A stretch of 64,000 nt of DNA from Terfezia claveryi. Its lineage: Eukaryota > Ascomycota > Pezizomycetes > Pezizales > Pezizaceae. Shown one piece after another: positions 46,195-57,801 of this stretch. The translations under genes were made by a program, and so were the position numbers. The notes beneath the pieces are model-generated. The model was given only the letters and a program-made list of their open reading frames with translations. It was not told the origin of the DNA and ran no database searches. The stretch's first letter is position 1. The number at the start of each line of letters is the position of its first letter. The stretch is from contig WHUX01000042.1 of assembly GCA_015179025.1 (NCBI GenBank), positions 62,001 through 126,000 of the forward strand, written 5' to 3'.

Positions 46195-47460
46195 ATGCCA
46201 TCCGCAGCGCAAGAAGTTAGCCAGGCAAAAGCACTATTGGGGTGGGGGGAGCATGACCCCCGGTACTCCCAATGGAGGAACGGGGTCAAGGGGTGGGCAC
46301 GGACTAATGAGATAACGGGGAAAAGGCAGGCTGGTAATGCCCTCTGGCATCAATTCAAAACCTATGCCCAGCAGGAGACTGGGCTGCCTGCATCCGGAAT
46401 TGCCCTAATCCAAAATGGGGCAGCGGCCATCAAAAGAGCAGCTGAGACTGCTCTCGATAAGATTTTGCAAGACGTGCTCAAAAAGGCCAGAGACACAGAG
46501 CGGGGGCACGCATTAGCCCAAGTAGCAAACCTGGCTGCTAATGCTCCAGATGTCCAGTTTGGGGGGGCCGACGCAACTGGTCGAAATGCAGAGGACAATG
46601 GTCAGGAGGGCTTCCGAAAGCCTGTAAGACTATTCCTCATCGATCCAGCCCGCGGCAATGAGGTACAGGATAATGTTAGTAGGGAGTATAAATGGGATGA
46701 AGCTCCGAGCAACTGTGTTGCTATTTTGAGATCGGCATCTCTTTTAGAGATTGTGGACAAGATCCGAGAAAGAATCCCAGCGGGGAGGAAGGTGCGGGCT
46801 ATCTATGGGGCACTAGAGAACCCAAGCCCAGGCAACGCAATCCCTCCTGCCACACGTCTGCAAACCGACGAAGAGGTGCAAGCCTTTTTAGAGCTAACCT
46901 CGTCAAAACCTGTTCGGGTACAAGTTATCCTTTATAGGGATCCAGCTTTGGTGCCTCCGGTTGCGGACAGTCCACCGGCAGACGATGGTGCATACTTCGA
47001 GGCTGACTTCCTTGATCCAGCAGAGGAGTATATGGACCCTGCGGAGGATTCCGACTCTTTGAGTCGAAATCTTGCCGGCTTTGCAAAGCGTACATTCCCT
47101 CGCACGCAGGAGGGATTCGAAGCGCGGAAGCTAAAGATCAGGATGCGGATTAAGAGGCAAAAGAGAGCTTTGCGTGCAATGAAGAGGAAGGAGCAGGAAA
47201 AGTACCCAGCTGAGGAGATCTACAATTCCGACTCTGAGGGGTGGAATATCCAGCAGGGACTGGATCCCCAACCGGAGAATGGCAGGGAAATGGTGCTAGC
47301 CAGGGGTCCGACCGCTGCCGGAATGACGGCTATGCGAGCTATGCTGGAAGTGGATCCTGCAGCTCCCCCGGCGGATAGGAATACTCGCAGGGCGAGGCGA
47401 CAGGCGGCACATGATGAAGGAGTAAGGGTAGCCAATGAGGCATGGAGGGCTTTGGGATAA
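46195..47460 (+). CDS. Intact 421-codon ORF of unknown function in the island
   Basis: A single open frame, [20 protein letters not shown] to NEAWRALG, with no stop or frameshift although its surroundings are damaged. The N-terminal third is helical (KQ-rich, [20 protein letters not shown]). Around residues 145-260 there is a compact region ([62 protein letters not shown]) whose strand-helix order hints at a ubiquitin-like/PB1 fold; that is only a guess. The C-terminal part is basic and helical ([20 protein letters not shown]). Upstream lie a promoter-like region and leader intron; downstream a G/T-rich tail. No known family. Probably an accessory gene of the mobile island. Confidence 0.6.
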   Translation: MPSAAQEVSQAKALLGWGEHDPRYSQWRNGVKGWARTNEITGKRQAGNALWHQFKTYAQQETGLPASGIALIQNGAAAIKRAAETALDKILQDVLKKARDTERGHALAQVANLAANAPDVQFGGADATGRNAEDNGQEGFRKPVRLFLIDPARGNEVQDNVSREYKWDEAPSNCVAILRSASLLEIVDKIRERIPAGRKVRAIYGALENPSPGNAIPPATRLQTDEEVQAFLELTSSKPVRVQVILYRDPALVPPVADSPPADDGAYFEADFLDPAEEYMDPAEDSDSLSRNLAGFAKRTFPRTQEGFEARKLKIRMRIKRQKRALRAMKRKEQEKYPAEEIYNSDSEGWNIQQGLDPQPENGREMVLARGPTAAGMTAMRAMLEVDPAAPPADRNTRRARRQAAHDEGVRVANEAWRALG

Positions 47461-47499
47461 GGTTGGTATGTGGAGGCAGGCACAGAGGTCTGTGCCAGG

Positions 47500-47582
47500 G
47501 TCTGTTCATTGGGATTTTTTTTTTGGGTGGTCGTTGGGATTTTTTTGGGGGGTGGTTGTCGGGATTTTTTTGGGGGGTGGAT
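47500..47582. repeat. G/T-rich tandem repeat in 3' region
   Basis: Three copies of roughly GGGATTTTTTTGGGGGGTGGT with varying T and G runs directly after the 421-codon ORF. Confidence 0.85.
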
Positions 47583-47675
47583 TTAGTTAGCAATTTGAGT
47601 TTTTAATAAAGGCATTGAACGCTGTGCATTGGAATTTTACCCTTCCAAACCTTCTGTGCGAGTCTTTCCTCTACA

Positions 47676-49157
47676 ATGGTTCGAAAATCATCCTCTCAAC
47701 AAGCCCCTCTGCCAGCAGGGCAGGCAAGCCGTAAACGCAAGGCCTCCCAAGCAATAGCTCCTGGTATTGGACCACGGCCAAGAATTGAAACTGGGGTTGC
47801 ATACAGGAATGAAATCTTGTTCGATGAAGAGGAATGTGGATTGTAATATTTTGGCTACATTGTAAGCTAATTCCAACGTAGGATAACGGAAATGAATCCT
47901 CGTCCGATTCCTCGTCCGATTCAGACGAGGAAACACTCGTTGACGCTGCTGTGCTCGCGCCAGGCGTTGGAAAAGGCACGCGAGCATTTTCGGCGATTCC
48001 CAGTGTTTTGCAACCCTTTGCCAGCACCGCAAAAAAGATTGTGACAAAATACACATTATACAGGAAACCACTGTTAACACCCGGGGAAATACTCCTGCTG
48101 ATACAGCATGCTTGGTCCAAGGCCCAAACGGAGCCACGCTATGTGGAACGAGTAAAGGAGGTGGATACCTTTGTATAGTACCAAATCCGTTTTGCTGCGT
48201 CGGCTTGCTAATTGGAAACAGCTCAAAGCTGTACAATCCCGAACAAGATCACATCTTATATTTGAATGTCGAGCCAGCATCACGAGGGTGTATGATATTG
48301 GCCGGTTACCAAAGGAAAGCATGAAGACCCAGGTTGAGTACTTGCTAGATGGGGATCGATTCATCTGTAGGCAAAGCAGTCGCAGCGTAAGTTGATGGAG
48401 TTGCAGATCCCAGTACGAGTAGCCTTATAGTCCAAGATCCAACGCTAATAGTCGGACAGGAACTCAAGGGTCGCTTCCGCGCCGAGGAGATCGTTGCGAT
48501 TATATATCAGCGGTATTTCCAGGGCTCAAAAATGCAGGGGAATAGGGACCCAGATTTCCTAAATAAGATAAATGGTGTCTTCATATGCTTTGTGGCATCA
48601 GCCATGCGTCATAGTTTGAAGGCATGGAGGAAGGGCGAGATTGCTCCGGTGATGCAGGAGTTTAAATATGAGACTGCCTGGTGTAAGTTGTGCATGACCT
48701 ATAATGAGGGGCGAAAGTACTCACTGCGTTGGAAAATGACTAACGTGAAACAGGCACATATGAGAGACTCAAGAATACATGGGAGATACATCCAAAAGTA
48801 ATACAGGAGCTTATTGTGAATAACATCAAGGCTGACCTGGCACGTCGAATTGCAGCTCAAGTAAGGATTTTGGAACGAGAACCCGTTGACGCACCACAGG
48901 TCGAAGATGAAGCCAAATATGAGGCAGAATTGAGAAAGGAGCTAGAGCACTCGTACGACAGATTGAATGTGCCAGCACACAAACGCCGTCGTGAAGGGAG
49001 CCAATTAAGAGATTCTTCCGTAGAGTTGGCAGGGCCATTGGACCCGATTGTTGATGATGAACTGGAGGAGAGTGGAGATATAGACGAAGAGGGTGGAGAT
49101 TTGGACAGCGGGAGCGGGGATTTGGACATTAATTTCGACGGAGCGGATACGGAGTAA
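47676..49157 (+). CDS. DUF6532-like gene of the island (spliced, possibly damaged)
   Basis: The first segment reads MVRKSSSQQAPLPAGQASRK to EEECG, then after GTAATA...CAACGTAG: DNGNESSSDSSSDSDEETLV. Next comes LTPGEILLLIQHAWSKAQTE; QSRTRSHLIFECRASITRVY; ELKGRFRAEEIVAIIYQRYF; FICFVASAMRHSLKAWRKGE; and, across an intron, YETAWCTYERLKNTWEIHPK. This order (W...RS.lR..., F....I...F, VA.A....L..WR.G, Y..H) fits DUF6532, a domain of unknown function seen beside fungal transposons. It ends in an acidic Asp/Gly tail. Introns near 48390 (GTAAGT/GGACAG) and 48683 (GTAAGT/AAACAG) join in frame; the joins near 47850 and 48165 do not fit simply, so one or two frameshifts may exist. Confidence 0.5.
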
Positions 49158-50161
49158 CTGAACACGTCGGATAGGGACTGGAAGCGAATATAGTAGGGGG
49201 AGGAAGGGTTTTCCTAGATCAGTTCCCAGTTAGTTCTGTCTCCGTATGGTAATTGGTTTTGTTTTTCTTGTCGGTCGGTATTAGTTCTTTTTCTCTTGTC
49301 GCTTGCTTGTTTCTCTCTGTGTTTCACTCCACATGTTTTTCTCTACATGTTTCTCTCACTGTGCTTTTTATTACTGAGTAATTTGTGGCTGGGACGTGGA
49401 TATAATCGGGTGAGAGGGGGGAGGACGCAGCGCGTTGGATTTCATTTGGTGGTAGTTTGTAGGTGTGGCCATGAGGTTCGGAATGTGTTTTTTAGTCATG
49501 GAAAATAGAAGTCAAACAAAGAAAACCTCGTGTTTGTGCCAAGAATGAGTGATCGATTTAGAACGAAGATAAATTAAATCACAAGCATCAGAAGAGCAAT
49601 TGTTAGGAAGGGGAACTTAGAAACGCGATATGTCGCATTAAAAACTTCAGAAGGAGAATTGTAGGAAGGGAAACTTAGGAACGTGATGTGTCGGATTGAA
49701 AACATCACAAAGACAATAGGGAGAAGTTCAAGCCAGGAAGACGCGGGATAGGAGGTGTAACTTTAAGGAGCGGATTGTGTGCATATCGAGTTGGGACGGT
49801 GAGATATGTGAGTGACAACAGGAAAAGGAGGAGAATAGGTTGGGCGAATGCAGGAGAATGCAAAGGGTGAACGCATGCTTGCAAAGTCAAGAGACAGAGG
49901 TAGGAGTAGAAGAGAAGTGAGGCTGAAGCGGAATGAGGGGAACGCAAAACGTTGGATTGGAAACTTAGCAAAGCGGATAACGCTGGGATGTTATAGGGAA
50001 AGAAGTATGCATAGATACTGTGGTAGAAACAGTGTAAAGGTAACATGGTGGTTCAGGGAGTTGGAAGCACCAGAGGTACGCCAGGAAGGGAACATGGAAT
50101 ACTAGTGCGTCACAAGGCTTAGTTCTGCAATAGAGCGCCAGGTGCACCTGGTGCACCTGGC
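49158..50161. repeat. Right end of island: non-coding with direct repeats
   Basis: Two diverged 60-bp units (about 49585-49645 and 49646-49705) with TAGGAAGGG(G)AACTTAG, CG(A)T(G)TGTCG and ATT(A/G)AAAAC, plus a third partial near 49945. The end (50128-50161) is a dense palindrome, GCGCCAGGTGCACCTGG followed by TGCACCTGGC. No gene. Confidence 0.65.
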
Positions 50162-52303
50162 GCAAATAAACTCGTTGCTGATGTTTGACCAATGTAATTC
50201 TATTCTAAGCATATTCGAGGGTTTCCCTCGTTTGTCTAGCTCAACTCTTCTTTCAATGCCTTTCTCTACTTTGTCGAGATTTTCTTCTGTAGGGGTGATT
50301 CCGAGGAGATCATTGACATGAGTCCCAATTACAATATCGTGACGTTGGGTAGTGTAGGTTCCTTCATCTCCTATGCACTAGTGTATTCCGAGTGTGGAGA
50401 GGATATCGCAGAGGGTTTTGAACCATTCGTGGCTAGCTTGCTTTAGACCATAGAGAGCTTTATCGAGCTTCCAGTACTCAACCTCTCCTTCCTCATTTGT
50501 GTTGGTAATGTAGACATCATGTTCAAGGAGGGCTTGTAGGTATGCAGCCACAACATCCCATTGGCGGATTGCCCAATCTCGGTGAAGGGCAATGACTAGG
50601 AGGATTTTGAGCGTTTCAGGGCTCATCATTTGTGCATAGGTTTCGTCATAGTTAACACCTGCTTCTTGAGTGAATTCTCTCCCAACCTTGCGAGCTTTAT
50701 ATTTTTCAATGCTTCCGTCTGCTTTCCTTTTGACTAGGTATACCCATTTGGTGTCAACAATCCGTGTTCCTTCGGGGATTTCGGATTTATCGATCTTGGT
50801 GTATACCCCATATCGATTCAATTGCTCTCGTTCTTTAGCTCGAGCTTTAGCCCATTCTTCGGCTTGTGGATAGTTGCAGGCTTGCTTATCGGTTGGGTGA
50901 TCTGGGTCAGCTCCTACTGCGAATATCTTCCTCCTGACTGGCTGTCGCTCTGATTTCCTGGTACCGACCATGCTTTCCCAATCTCGAGTAGTCTTTCTAG
51001 GCCTCTTTAGTGGAAGTGGTGCCATGGGTTGGAGAACTGGTATTGGTGATTTTGGGTCTTCTAGGATAATGTCGTTTTCCCTAAGCCTTTCACTAGGGGC
51101 TTCATCCGGAGATTCTGAGCTACTAGTCTCCGAACTTTCTATAGGGACTGGCCGGAGGGCGAGCTTAATCTGGCTAGTGTCTGTTCACACCTGGTAGCTC
51201 TCAAAGCTTTCTGTATAACCGATTATATTGGCTTCATAGCTTCTTGGAGAGAGCTTATCGGAGATGTCGTAGTTAAAACAGAGGACTCGCTGTCCAAATG
51301 GTCTTAGCTTTGTTTGTTCGGCTTCCAGGTCCTTTTTGAGCATGATTTCAATGGGGGTTTTTCCTTGAAGAGTTTTATAGGGAATCCGATTCTTCATATA
51401 GGCTGCTCAGCTTGAAGCTTTGTCCCACAGGCCTTTAGGTAGGGCTGATCCTATCAGAGCAGTCCTGCTCATAGTGAGGATCGTTCGGTTTGCTCATTCA
51501 ATTATAGCATTTGTTTCACTATGCTTCGGAATAGTTTCTTTAGAGGCTATACCTCGTTGCTTTAGTTCTTCTTGAAGCTCATTATTGCAGAATTCTCCTC
51601 CCCAGTCTGCTTGGATTTGGCTGACCCGTAGGGTTGTGGCTGCTTCCAGTTTATTGATTATTTCCATTAACACTTTTCCAGTCTCGCTCTTCTTTCGAAG
51701 GGGCTGTACAGCTATATACCAGCTGAAGTCGTCCACAATTACTAGCAGATATCGATATTGTTTGCTAGGTGTAGGAGGTTCGATTGGTCCGACAAGGTCT
51801 GCATGGACCAGTTCTAGAAGTCGGTTTGTCCTAATCTGTAGATCTTTGAGCTACTTGGGTGTAGCCGGTTTGGTAGCCTTCCCTTGTTCACATGCCTTGC
51901 ATCGGATCTTCTCTTTCTGATCCTTCGGGTATTCGGGGAGAGTCTTGAGGGTTTTATAGGAAATATGTCCATACCTTTCATGTAGGTTGATTGCAGTTTC
52001 CTTACTAGTTTCCTCGATCCTTTTGATTCCTGCTCCTTTCCAGTTTTCGACTGTATTCTCAGGCTTGATCCATATCCTATCAATATCTCGATCCATTTTG
52101 TAGAGTATTTTCCTTCCTGTTTTTAGCTCTACCTTGCCCTTTTTTCCTTGCATGACGAAGTCCTCTGGCATCCGAAGGCCGCTAATAATGTTGCTGTATG
52201 TGGGGTCATATAAGCATTGCTCGTGGCGGATGTTGCGGCCATTGTGTCTGAAGACCAGAGTTCCTAAAGTGTGGCAAATGGATTCGGTTTGATCATGAGC
52301 GGA
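50162..52303 (-). pseudogene. Copia pol: integrase and reverse transcriptase
   Basis: Minus-strand order: HDQTESICHTLGTLVFRHNG (start of this block, continuing from 58571), LHERYGHISYKTLKTLP with CKACEQGK (integrase zinc site), LVIVDDFSWYIAVQPL, QIQADWGGEFCNNELQEELK (integrase DDE core), then RT: RYGVYTKIDKSEIPEGTRIV, YDETYAQMMSPETLKILLVI, QWDVVAAYLQALLEHDVYIT, LDKALYGLKQASHEWF and IGTHVNDLLGI. The last would normally be V-D-D: the first catalytic Asp is Asn. Stops: PK*L, IIE*A, ASS*A, YQV*T and GIH*C, each explained by one C-to-T or G-to-A change (CAG to TAG, TGG to TGA). Confidence 0.92.
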
Positions 52304-52857
52304 TGTCACAACCATCCTTTCCTAGCCAGGTTTGAGAGTCGGACGGAATTCCGTCCGACTCTTGTTATTGTTGATTGATATCGTTGTTATCTCTGTTCCT
52401 GAGATAAAGGGTCTCGGGAACCTTATTCCTTCCGGTGGCCTTGGCCAGGAAGGAAGCCTGTATATATAGCTTGCTCTCTCCACCCTCTCGTTGGATCCCC
52501 ATCCAACGTCTTGTATATCCAATACAGGGCCTTGCTTCTCTCCACGTTAGTGCATCTCCCTTGTGCACCTCCTTGTCTCGCCTCGACTCTGCAGCCCTGC
52601 TGCCCACCCCGCGAACCTCCTGTCTTTGTCTTGCCTCGCCTTGTCTCTGCAGCCCAGCTGCCTCCTTTGACACATGCGGCAACTGCTTCCGCGTGTCTCG
52701 TGTCCCTTGCCCTCTGCCCCTCTTGCCTCTTGCCCTTGCCCCCTGTCCCAGCCTTCCCCTAGTCATACACGTAGTGTTCCTACGTGTGTCTCGCCCTAGC
52801 CTCTGCCTTCTTCCCGGCGTACCCCTTGGTCGCCTTGTTCCCAGAGCCTACGTTACA
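52304..52857 (+). repeat. Gypsy 5' LTR
   Basis: 554 bp. It includes a palindromic GAGTCGGACGGAATTCCGTC near 52330 and a TATATATAG box near 52460. The 3' LTR has the same landmarks with scattered A/G and C/T differences. Confidence 0.95.
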
Positions 52858-52892
52858 CTACGTTGGATCACCCTGATCAACCGGTACGCTTA

Positions 52893-54127
52893 ATGGCTGC
52901 CCAAGACACCACTCCCGTGCTCGCAGCCAGATTTCGAGCCTGGCAAGCTCTACCCATTCCCATGAACCAGGCCGATTTCGGCAGCTATCGTCAGACCATT
53001 ATCGATATATACCTGGCGGCGGATGCCTTAGGCCAACGACTGGAATCGGCCATACATGAAGGACAACAAAAACAGACCAGGGCCAATACAAAGTCACAAT
53101 ACTCACCGAAGACCTCCTCTCATGCCAGGCCGACCTCGCCTCCTGCCAAAACAACCTCGTGACCGCCCAGAACGACTTAGTCAACGAAAGAAGAACCATT
53201 CAGACCCTGAATAGGGCCCTGGACACGATCGGATTCCAAACAGCTCTAGCACCCCAAGCATCCCAGACACCCAAAACCCAAGATCTCCCTACCCCGCCAA
53301 AGTTCAATGGCAACAGGACTCGCCTGAAAGCCTGGAAAAATTCCATCAAAATCAAACTAACTGGGGATGCTGCAAAATTCCCTACCGTTCAGCACCGATT
53401 AGCTTATGTATACGGCCTATTGGAGGGCAGAGCTTTGGACCAGGTCTAACCCTATGTGCTCGATGACCGCTTCAACCTCCCTGATGTTGCTGCTCTGCTC
53501 ACAATCCTCGACCGTGCCTTTGGAGACCCAGACCCCATAGGTACGGCAACTCGCACTCTCCGAGCACTAAAACAGAAGGGCCATGACCTCTTAACATACG
53601 TGGCAGAATTCTCAAGGTTGGCAGCAGAGGTGGAGTGGAACGATCGGGTGAAGCTGGAACAGTTCGAGGAAGGCCTCAATATTAAGCTCAAACAGGCCCT
53701 CCTCCAATCTCCAGATGTTAAAACCCTGGATGAATTCATTGATCAGGCATCCAAGATGGAGCAAAAGATGGCTAGGTTGAGAGTCCAGGTCAGCGCCCCC
53801 AGTACCTATCGGCCTCCTGTGAAAACCCAGCACCTCCAGCAACAAACTCGACTCCAGAACCCTAGCCCTCAGACCCAAGCTACAGCCAATAAGCCAGCCC
53901 ACCCATCTCTGGTGGCGGGCGGCACCACCCCCATGGATTTATTATCAGGAAGGCCCCGCCTGACACAAGAAGAGAGGGAATGTCGCCGTAACAATGGGTT
54001 GTACATTGCCTGTGGGAAAGGGGACCACTTCATCGCGGCCTGTCTCCTCCGCAAAAACCGCTCCTTGGCCGTACATGCGATATCCGAGACCCTGGAAGAG
54101 TCGGGAAAAGTGGAGTCCCTTGCCTAG
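52893..54127 (+). pseudogene. Gypsy gag
   Basis: ATG 52893 (MAAQDTTPVLAARFRAWQAL). A frameshift near 53080-53155 is followed by NDLVNERRTIQTLNRALDTI and the capsid block PPKFNGNRTRLKAWKNSIKI with LAYVYGLLEGRALDQV*PYV. The TAA at 53447 interrupts it; next comes LDRAFGDPDPIGTATRTLRA. The nucleocapsid knuckle reads LYIACGKGDHFIAAC: the first Cys position is Tyr (TAC for TGC), so the finger is broken by a G-to-A change. The frame ends at 54127. Confidence 0.9.
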
Positions 54128-57100
54128 TTACTGACACTAGCAAGGGACCTATCCTGGGTCATTTGTCTTTGTCGTCTTTCTCTGTTCCTGCATCTATGTC
54201 TGTTGACGAATCTCGCTTGTTTGGCAAGCATTTTGTAGTACCAATAACTGTTAAATTCAATGGTAAAACAGTGGTAACATCAGCTCTCATAGATTGTGGT
54301 GCTTCAGGAATAGCCTTCATTGATTAGACCTTTGTCAGTAAAAATTCGATACCAACAGCCAAGCTAAAGACCCCCCGCCTTCTTGATGTCATTGATGGCC
54401 AACCTATCTCTTCCGGGGCTATTACCGACCTCACATGTCTACCTAGTGCCATTGGAGACCATTCTGAAAGCCTCCCCATGTTTGTAACCAAGCTCAAATA
54501 CCCCATTGTCCTGGGGATCCCCTGGCTCCGAATGCACGATGTCTCCATTAACTTTGGCTCTTACACCTTGAACTTTAACAGCGGGTATTGCGAGAAGCAC
54601 TGCGGTGCCCTACAGACTGCCGTTAAAGGATTATGTGCCCTACCACCCCCGATAGAGGATCCTAGCCAGGTGATGGCAGAAACCCCTCTACTAAAACCCC
54701 TCGATATCAACTTCATTGGAGCAGGGGCCTTTGCTTACCTTACCACAAGGCACAAGCTGAAAGCCCATACTCTATCAATCTGCGAAGTTAACCTGGAAAT
54801 CAATAAGCTGCGGTCCAAGGAAGAATGAAAGTCCATGGTGCCGGGTGAATACCATGAATTTATAGACTTGTTCTCTGAGAAAGCCGCGGAGAAGCTTGCC
54901 TCCCATCGACCATACGACCACACAATTCCGCTGGTAGAAGGTAAGACCCCCCCTTATGGACCTCTCTATGGGATGTCCCGGATGGAACTGGAAGCTCTGA
55001 AAAAGTATCTGGAGGAAAACCTCAACAAGAGCTTCATTCGCTACAGCTCCTTTCCAGCGGGTGCCTCGGTGCTGTTCGTGAAGAAATCGGATGGCTCTCT
55101 TCGGTTGTGTGTTGATTATCGTGGCCTGAACGAGATAACGGTCAAGAACAGGTACCCCTATCTCTGATCCAGGAAACATTAGCCAGGCTCTCCAAGGCAA
55201 AATGGTTCACTAAACTGGATTTGAGGGGAGCCTATAACCTGGTCTGAATAGCTGAAGGTGAAGAGTGGAAAACGGCCTTCCGCACCCGGTACGGGCACTT
55301 CGAGTACAATGTCATGCCTTTCGGCTTAACCAACGCCCCGGCCTCTTTCTAGCACTTTATTAATGATACCCTGCGAGACTTTTTGGATGTGTTCTGCACA
55401 GCCTACTTGGACAATATCCTGATCTATTCAGACACCCTGGCAGAGCACAAAATCTATGTCCGACAAGTGCTGGAAAAGCTGGAGCAAGCCGGATTATACC
55501 TCAAGCCCGAGAAATGTGAGTTTCATGTACAGGAGGTCAAGTATTTGGGGTTGATTATCACTACCGAAGGTATCAGGATGGATCCCACCAAGGTTGCCGC
55601 TGTCCAGGAATGGCAAATCCAGCAAATCTCAAGGATGTCCAAGCCTTCCTGAGGTTCACTAACTTTTACCGGCGGTTCATTCTAGAGTATTCGAAGATGG
55701 TAGCCCCCCTCACCGCCCTGACCAAGAAAGACCGGCGCTTCGACTGGAATCCAGAAGCCCAATCTGCCTTCCAGAACCTCAAGGAAGCTTTCTGCTCAGC
55801 ACTGATCCTGGCCCATTTCGATCCGGACAGCGAATGTATCGTGGAGACTGACGCCTCTGACTATGTCTCCGCAGGAATCTTGTCTCAGTATGTCAATAGG
55901 ATCCTCCACCCAGTGGCATACTTCTCAAAAAGCACTCCCCAACTGAGTGTAATTATGAAATCTATGATAAAGAGTTAATGGCCATTGTGCGAGCATTCGA
56001 GGAGTGGAGGCCACACCTGGAGTCAGCCAAGGTGATCATCGAGGTGCTATCCGATCATAAGAATCTTGAGTACTTCACCACCACTAAGCTGCTGAACCGA
56101 TGGCAGGCTAGGTGGTCGGAGTTCTTATCTCGATTCAACTTCAAGATCAAGTATCGGCCTGGAAAAGCTGGGAGTAAGCCGGATGCACTGACCAGGAGAT
56201 CCGGAGATCTCCCTAAAGGGGGGGATGAAAGGCTGAAGTACCAAAATCAGGTGGTACTGAAACCTAAAAATCTCGACCTGGCGGCCACTAGCCATGCTGA
56301 TGCTGATGCTGATGCTGATGCTGATGCTGATACTGATGCTGATGCTAAAGCTGAAGCGAACCCAGGAGCAGATCTCCTTCTGCGGATACAACGGGCATAT
56401 ACGGAGGACGACCTGGTTAAGGATATAATCGCTGCAGTGGAGTCTGGACAGCGCCGTCACACCAAGATTTCCCTAGCCGAGTGCACCACTCAGGACGGCC
56501 TCCTATACCACCTAGATCGGCTTTATATACCTGAAGGAGAGCTGCGGATGCAGCTGATCAAGGAACATCATGATACCCTGGCTGCGGGTCATCCTGGAGT
56601 AGCTAAAACATTAGAGCTGCTAGCTAGGCAATATACGTAGATTGACCAATAGAAGGAGGTGGAGCGGTACATACGGAATTGCCATGTCTGCAAGCGTGCC
56701 AAACCCACCCGCCATGCTCCGTATGGTACCCTGAAGCCCCTGGAAGTCCCAGAACAACCCTGGCAACACCTGACTATGGACTTCGTCACCGGATTGCCAG
56801 AAGACTTGGGATTCAATGCCATCTTAATGGTAGTGGATCGGTTGACAAAAATGAGGCATGTGATACTCTGTCGAGACACCTGCTCAGCCCCAGAATTGGC
56901 ATCCCTTTACCTGAATAATGTCTTCCATTACCATGGCCTCCCGGCGTCGGTTGTCTCAGACCGCGGCCCTCAGTTCGTTGCCGACTTCTGGAGAACCTTC
57001 TGTGAGCTGCTGGGTATTGAAGTACACCTGTCCATGGCATACCACCCTCAGACTGATGGCCAGTCAGAACGCATGAACGCCATCATGGAGCAGTACCTGA

Positions 57101-57801
57101 GAGCGTACATCAATTATCAGCAGAATAACTGAGTTTCGTTGCTGGCGACCTGCGAGTTCTCCGCCAACAACCACTTCTTCGAGACCCTGAAGACCTCCCT
57201 ATTCCTGGCCAATTATGGCTGGCACCCTTGGTTCGTAGACTCTCTGGCACCTCTGCGCAAGGCCAGGGAGAATGCCCCAGCCAAGGACTTCGCAACAGAG
57301 ATCACAAAACTCCATGCTACCTTGAAGGCTAAGTTGGCCTACGCCCAAGCCAGGCAAGCAGAGTATGCCAATGGGTCCCGGTTGCCAGCTCCTAAATACC
57401 ACCCAGGGGACCAAGTATGGCTATCCAGCAGACACTTCCGAACAGAACGGCCCTCCCGCAAACTGGACCATAAGTTCTTAGGCCCCTTCAAGATGCTGGG
57501 CGCTGTAGGCACTCATGCCTATCGATTGAGGTTTCCCAAGGACATCAAACACCACCCGGTCGTTCATGTCTCGGAGATCGAGCCAGCCGCGGATGATCCT
57601 CTTCCAGGTCAAAGGCATCCGCCACCTCCTCCTGTGGTGATTGCAGGAGAAGAGGAGTGGGAGGTTGAGGAGGTACTGGACTCCAGGAAGCGCTATGGAC
57701 GAGTTCAGTACAAGGTCAAATAGTTAGGGGACGAGGAGACCACCTGGCAACCAGCAGAAGATCTGGTAAACGCCCCTGACCTGGTCACCCTATTCCACTA
57801 G
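54128..57801 (+). pseudogene. Gypsy pol: protease, RT, RNase H, integrase, chromodomain
   Basis: Protease: SALIDCGASGIAFID then TAG. RT: FAYLTTRHKLKAHT linker, then [15 protein letters not shown], a frameshift, [38 protein letters not shown], and YLDNILIYS, where the second catalytic Asp is Asn. RNase [17 protein letters not shown]. Integrase: HPGVAKTLELLARQYT*IDQ*, NCHVCKRAK, TMDFVTGLPEDLG, VSDRGPQFVADFWRTFCELL, YHPQTDGQSERMN. C-terminal chromodomain: EWEVEEVLDSRKRYGRVQYK with VK*LGDEETTWQPAEDL. Further stops are at 54826, 57130 and 57799. TGG, CAG and CGA codons explain the stops. Confidence 0.93.
56295..56350 (+). repeat. (GATGCT)n hexanucleotide repeat in pol
   Basis: About nine units encode HADADADADADADTDADA between RNase H and integrase. 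The frame is kept, so variation here need not break pol. Confidence 0.9.

Larger units (their letters stand above)
40307..50161. mobile_element. 9.9-kb Plavaka-bearing island inserted in copia RT
   Basis: Copia pol is continuous on either side: ...HWSNINNEFI (to about 50166) and LLMKEQVVLTQ (from about 40306). GCAAA flanks both ends (40302-40306 and 50162-50166), possibly part of a longer 9-10 bp duplication with changes (GCAAAAAAA / GCAAATAAA). Inside are a Plavaka-type transposase (-), a small spliced basic gene (-), a 421-codon ORF (+) and a DUF6532-like gene (+). Repeats lie near both ends (40352-40510; 49580-49720), and CACCTGGTGCACC occurs close to each end. An unassigned short ORF with METALYLWSRESSYLHL lies at 43922-44074. 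It may be one large DNA transposon with accessory genes, or two elements side by side. No clear terminal inverted repeat was found. Confidence 0.6.

Noticed and set aside
52435..52893. Cys/Leu-rich ORFs in the two gypsy LTRs (52435-52893 and 58149-58475)
   Set aside because: They lie wholly within LTRs and are repeated because the LTRs are; no protein family.
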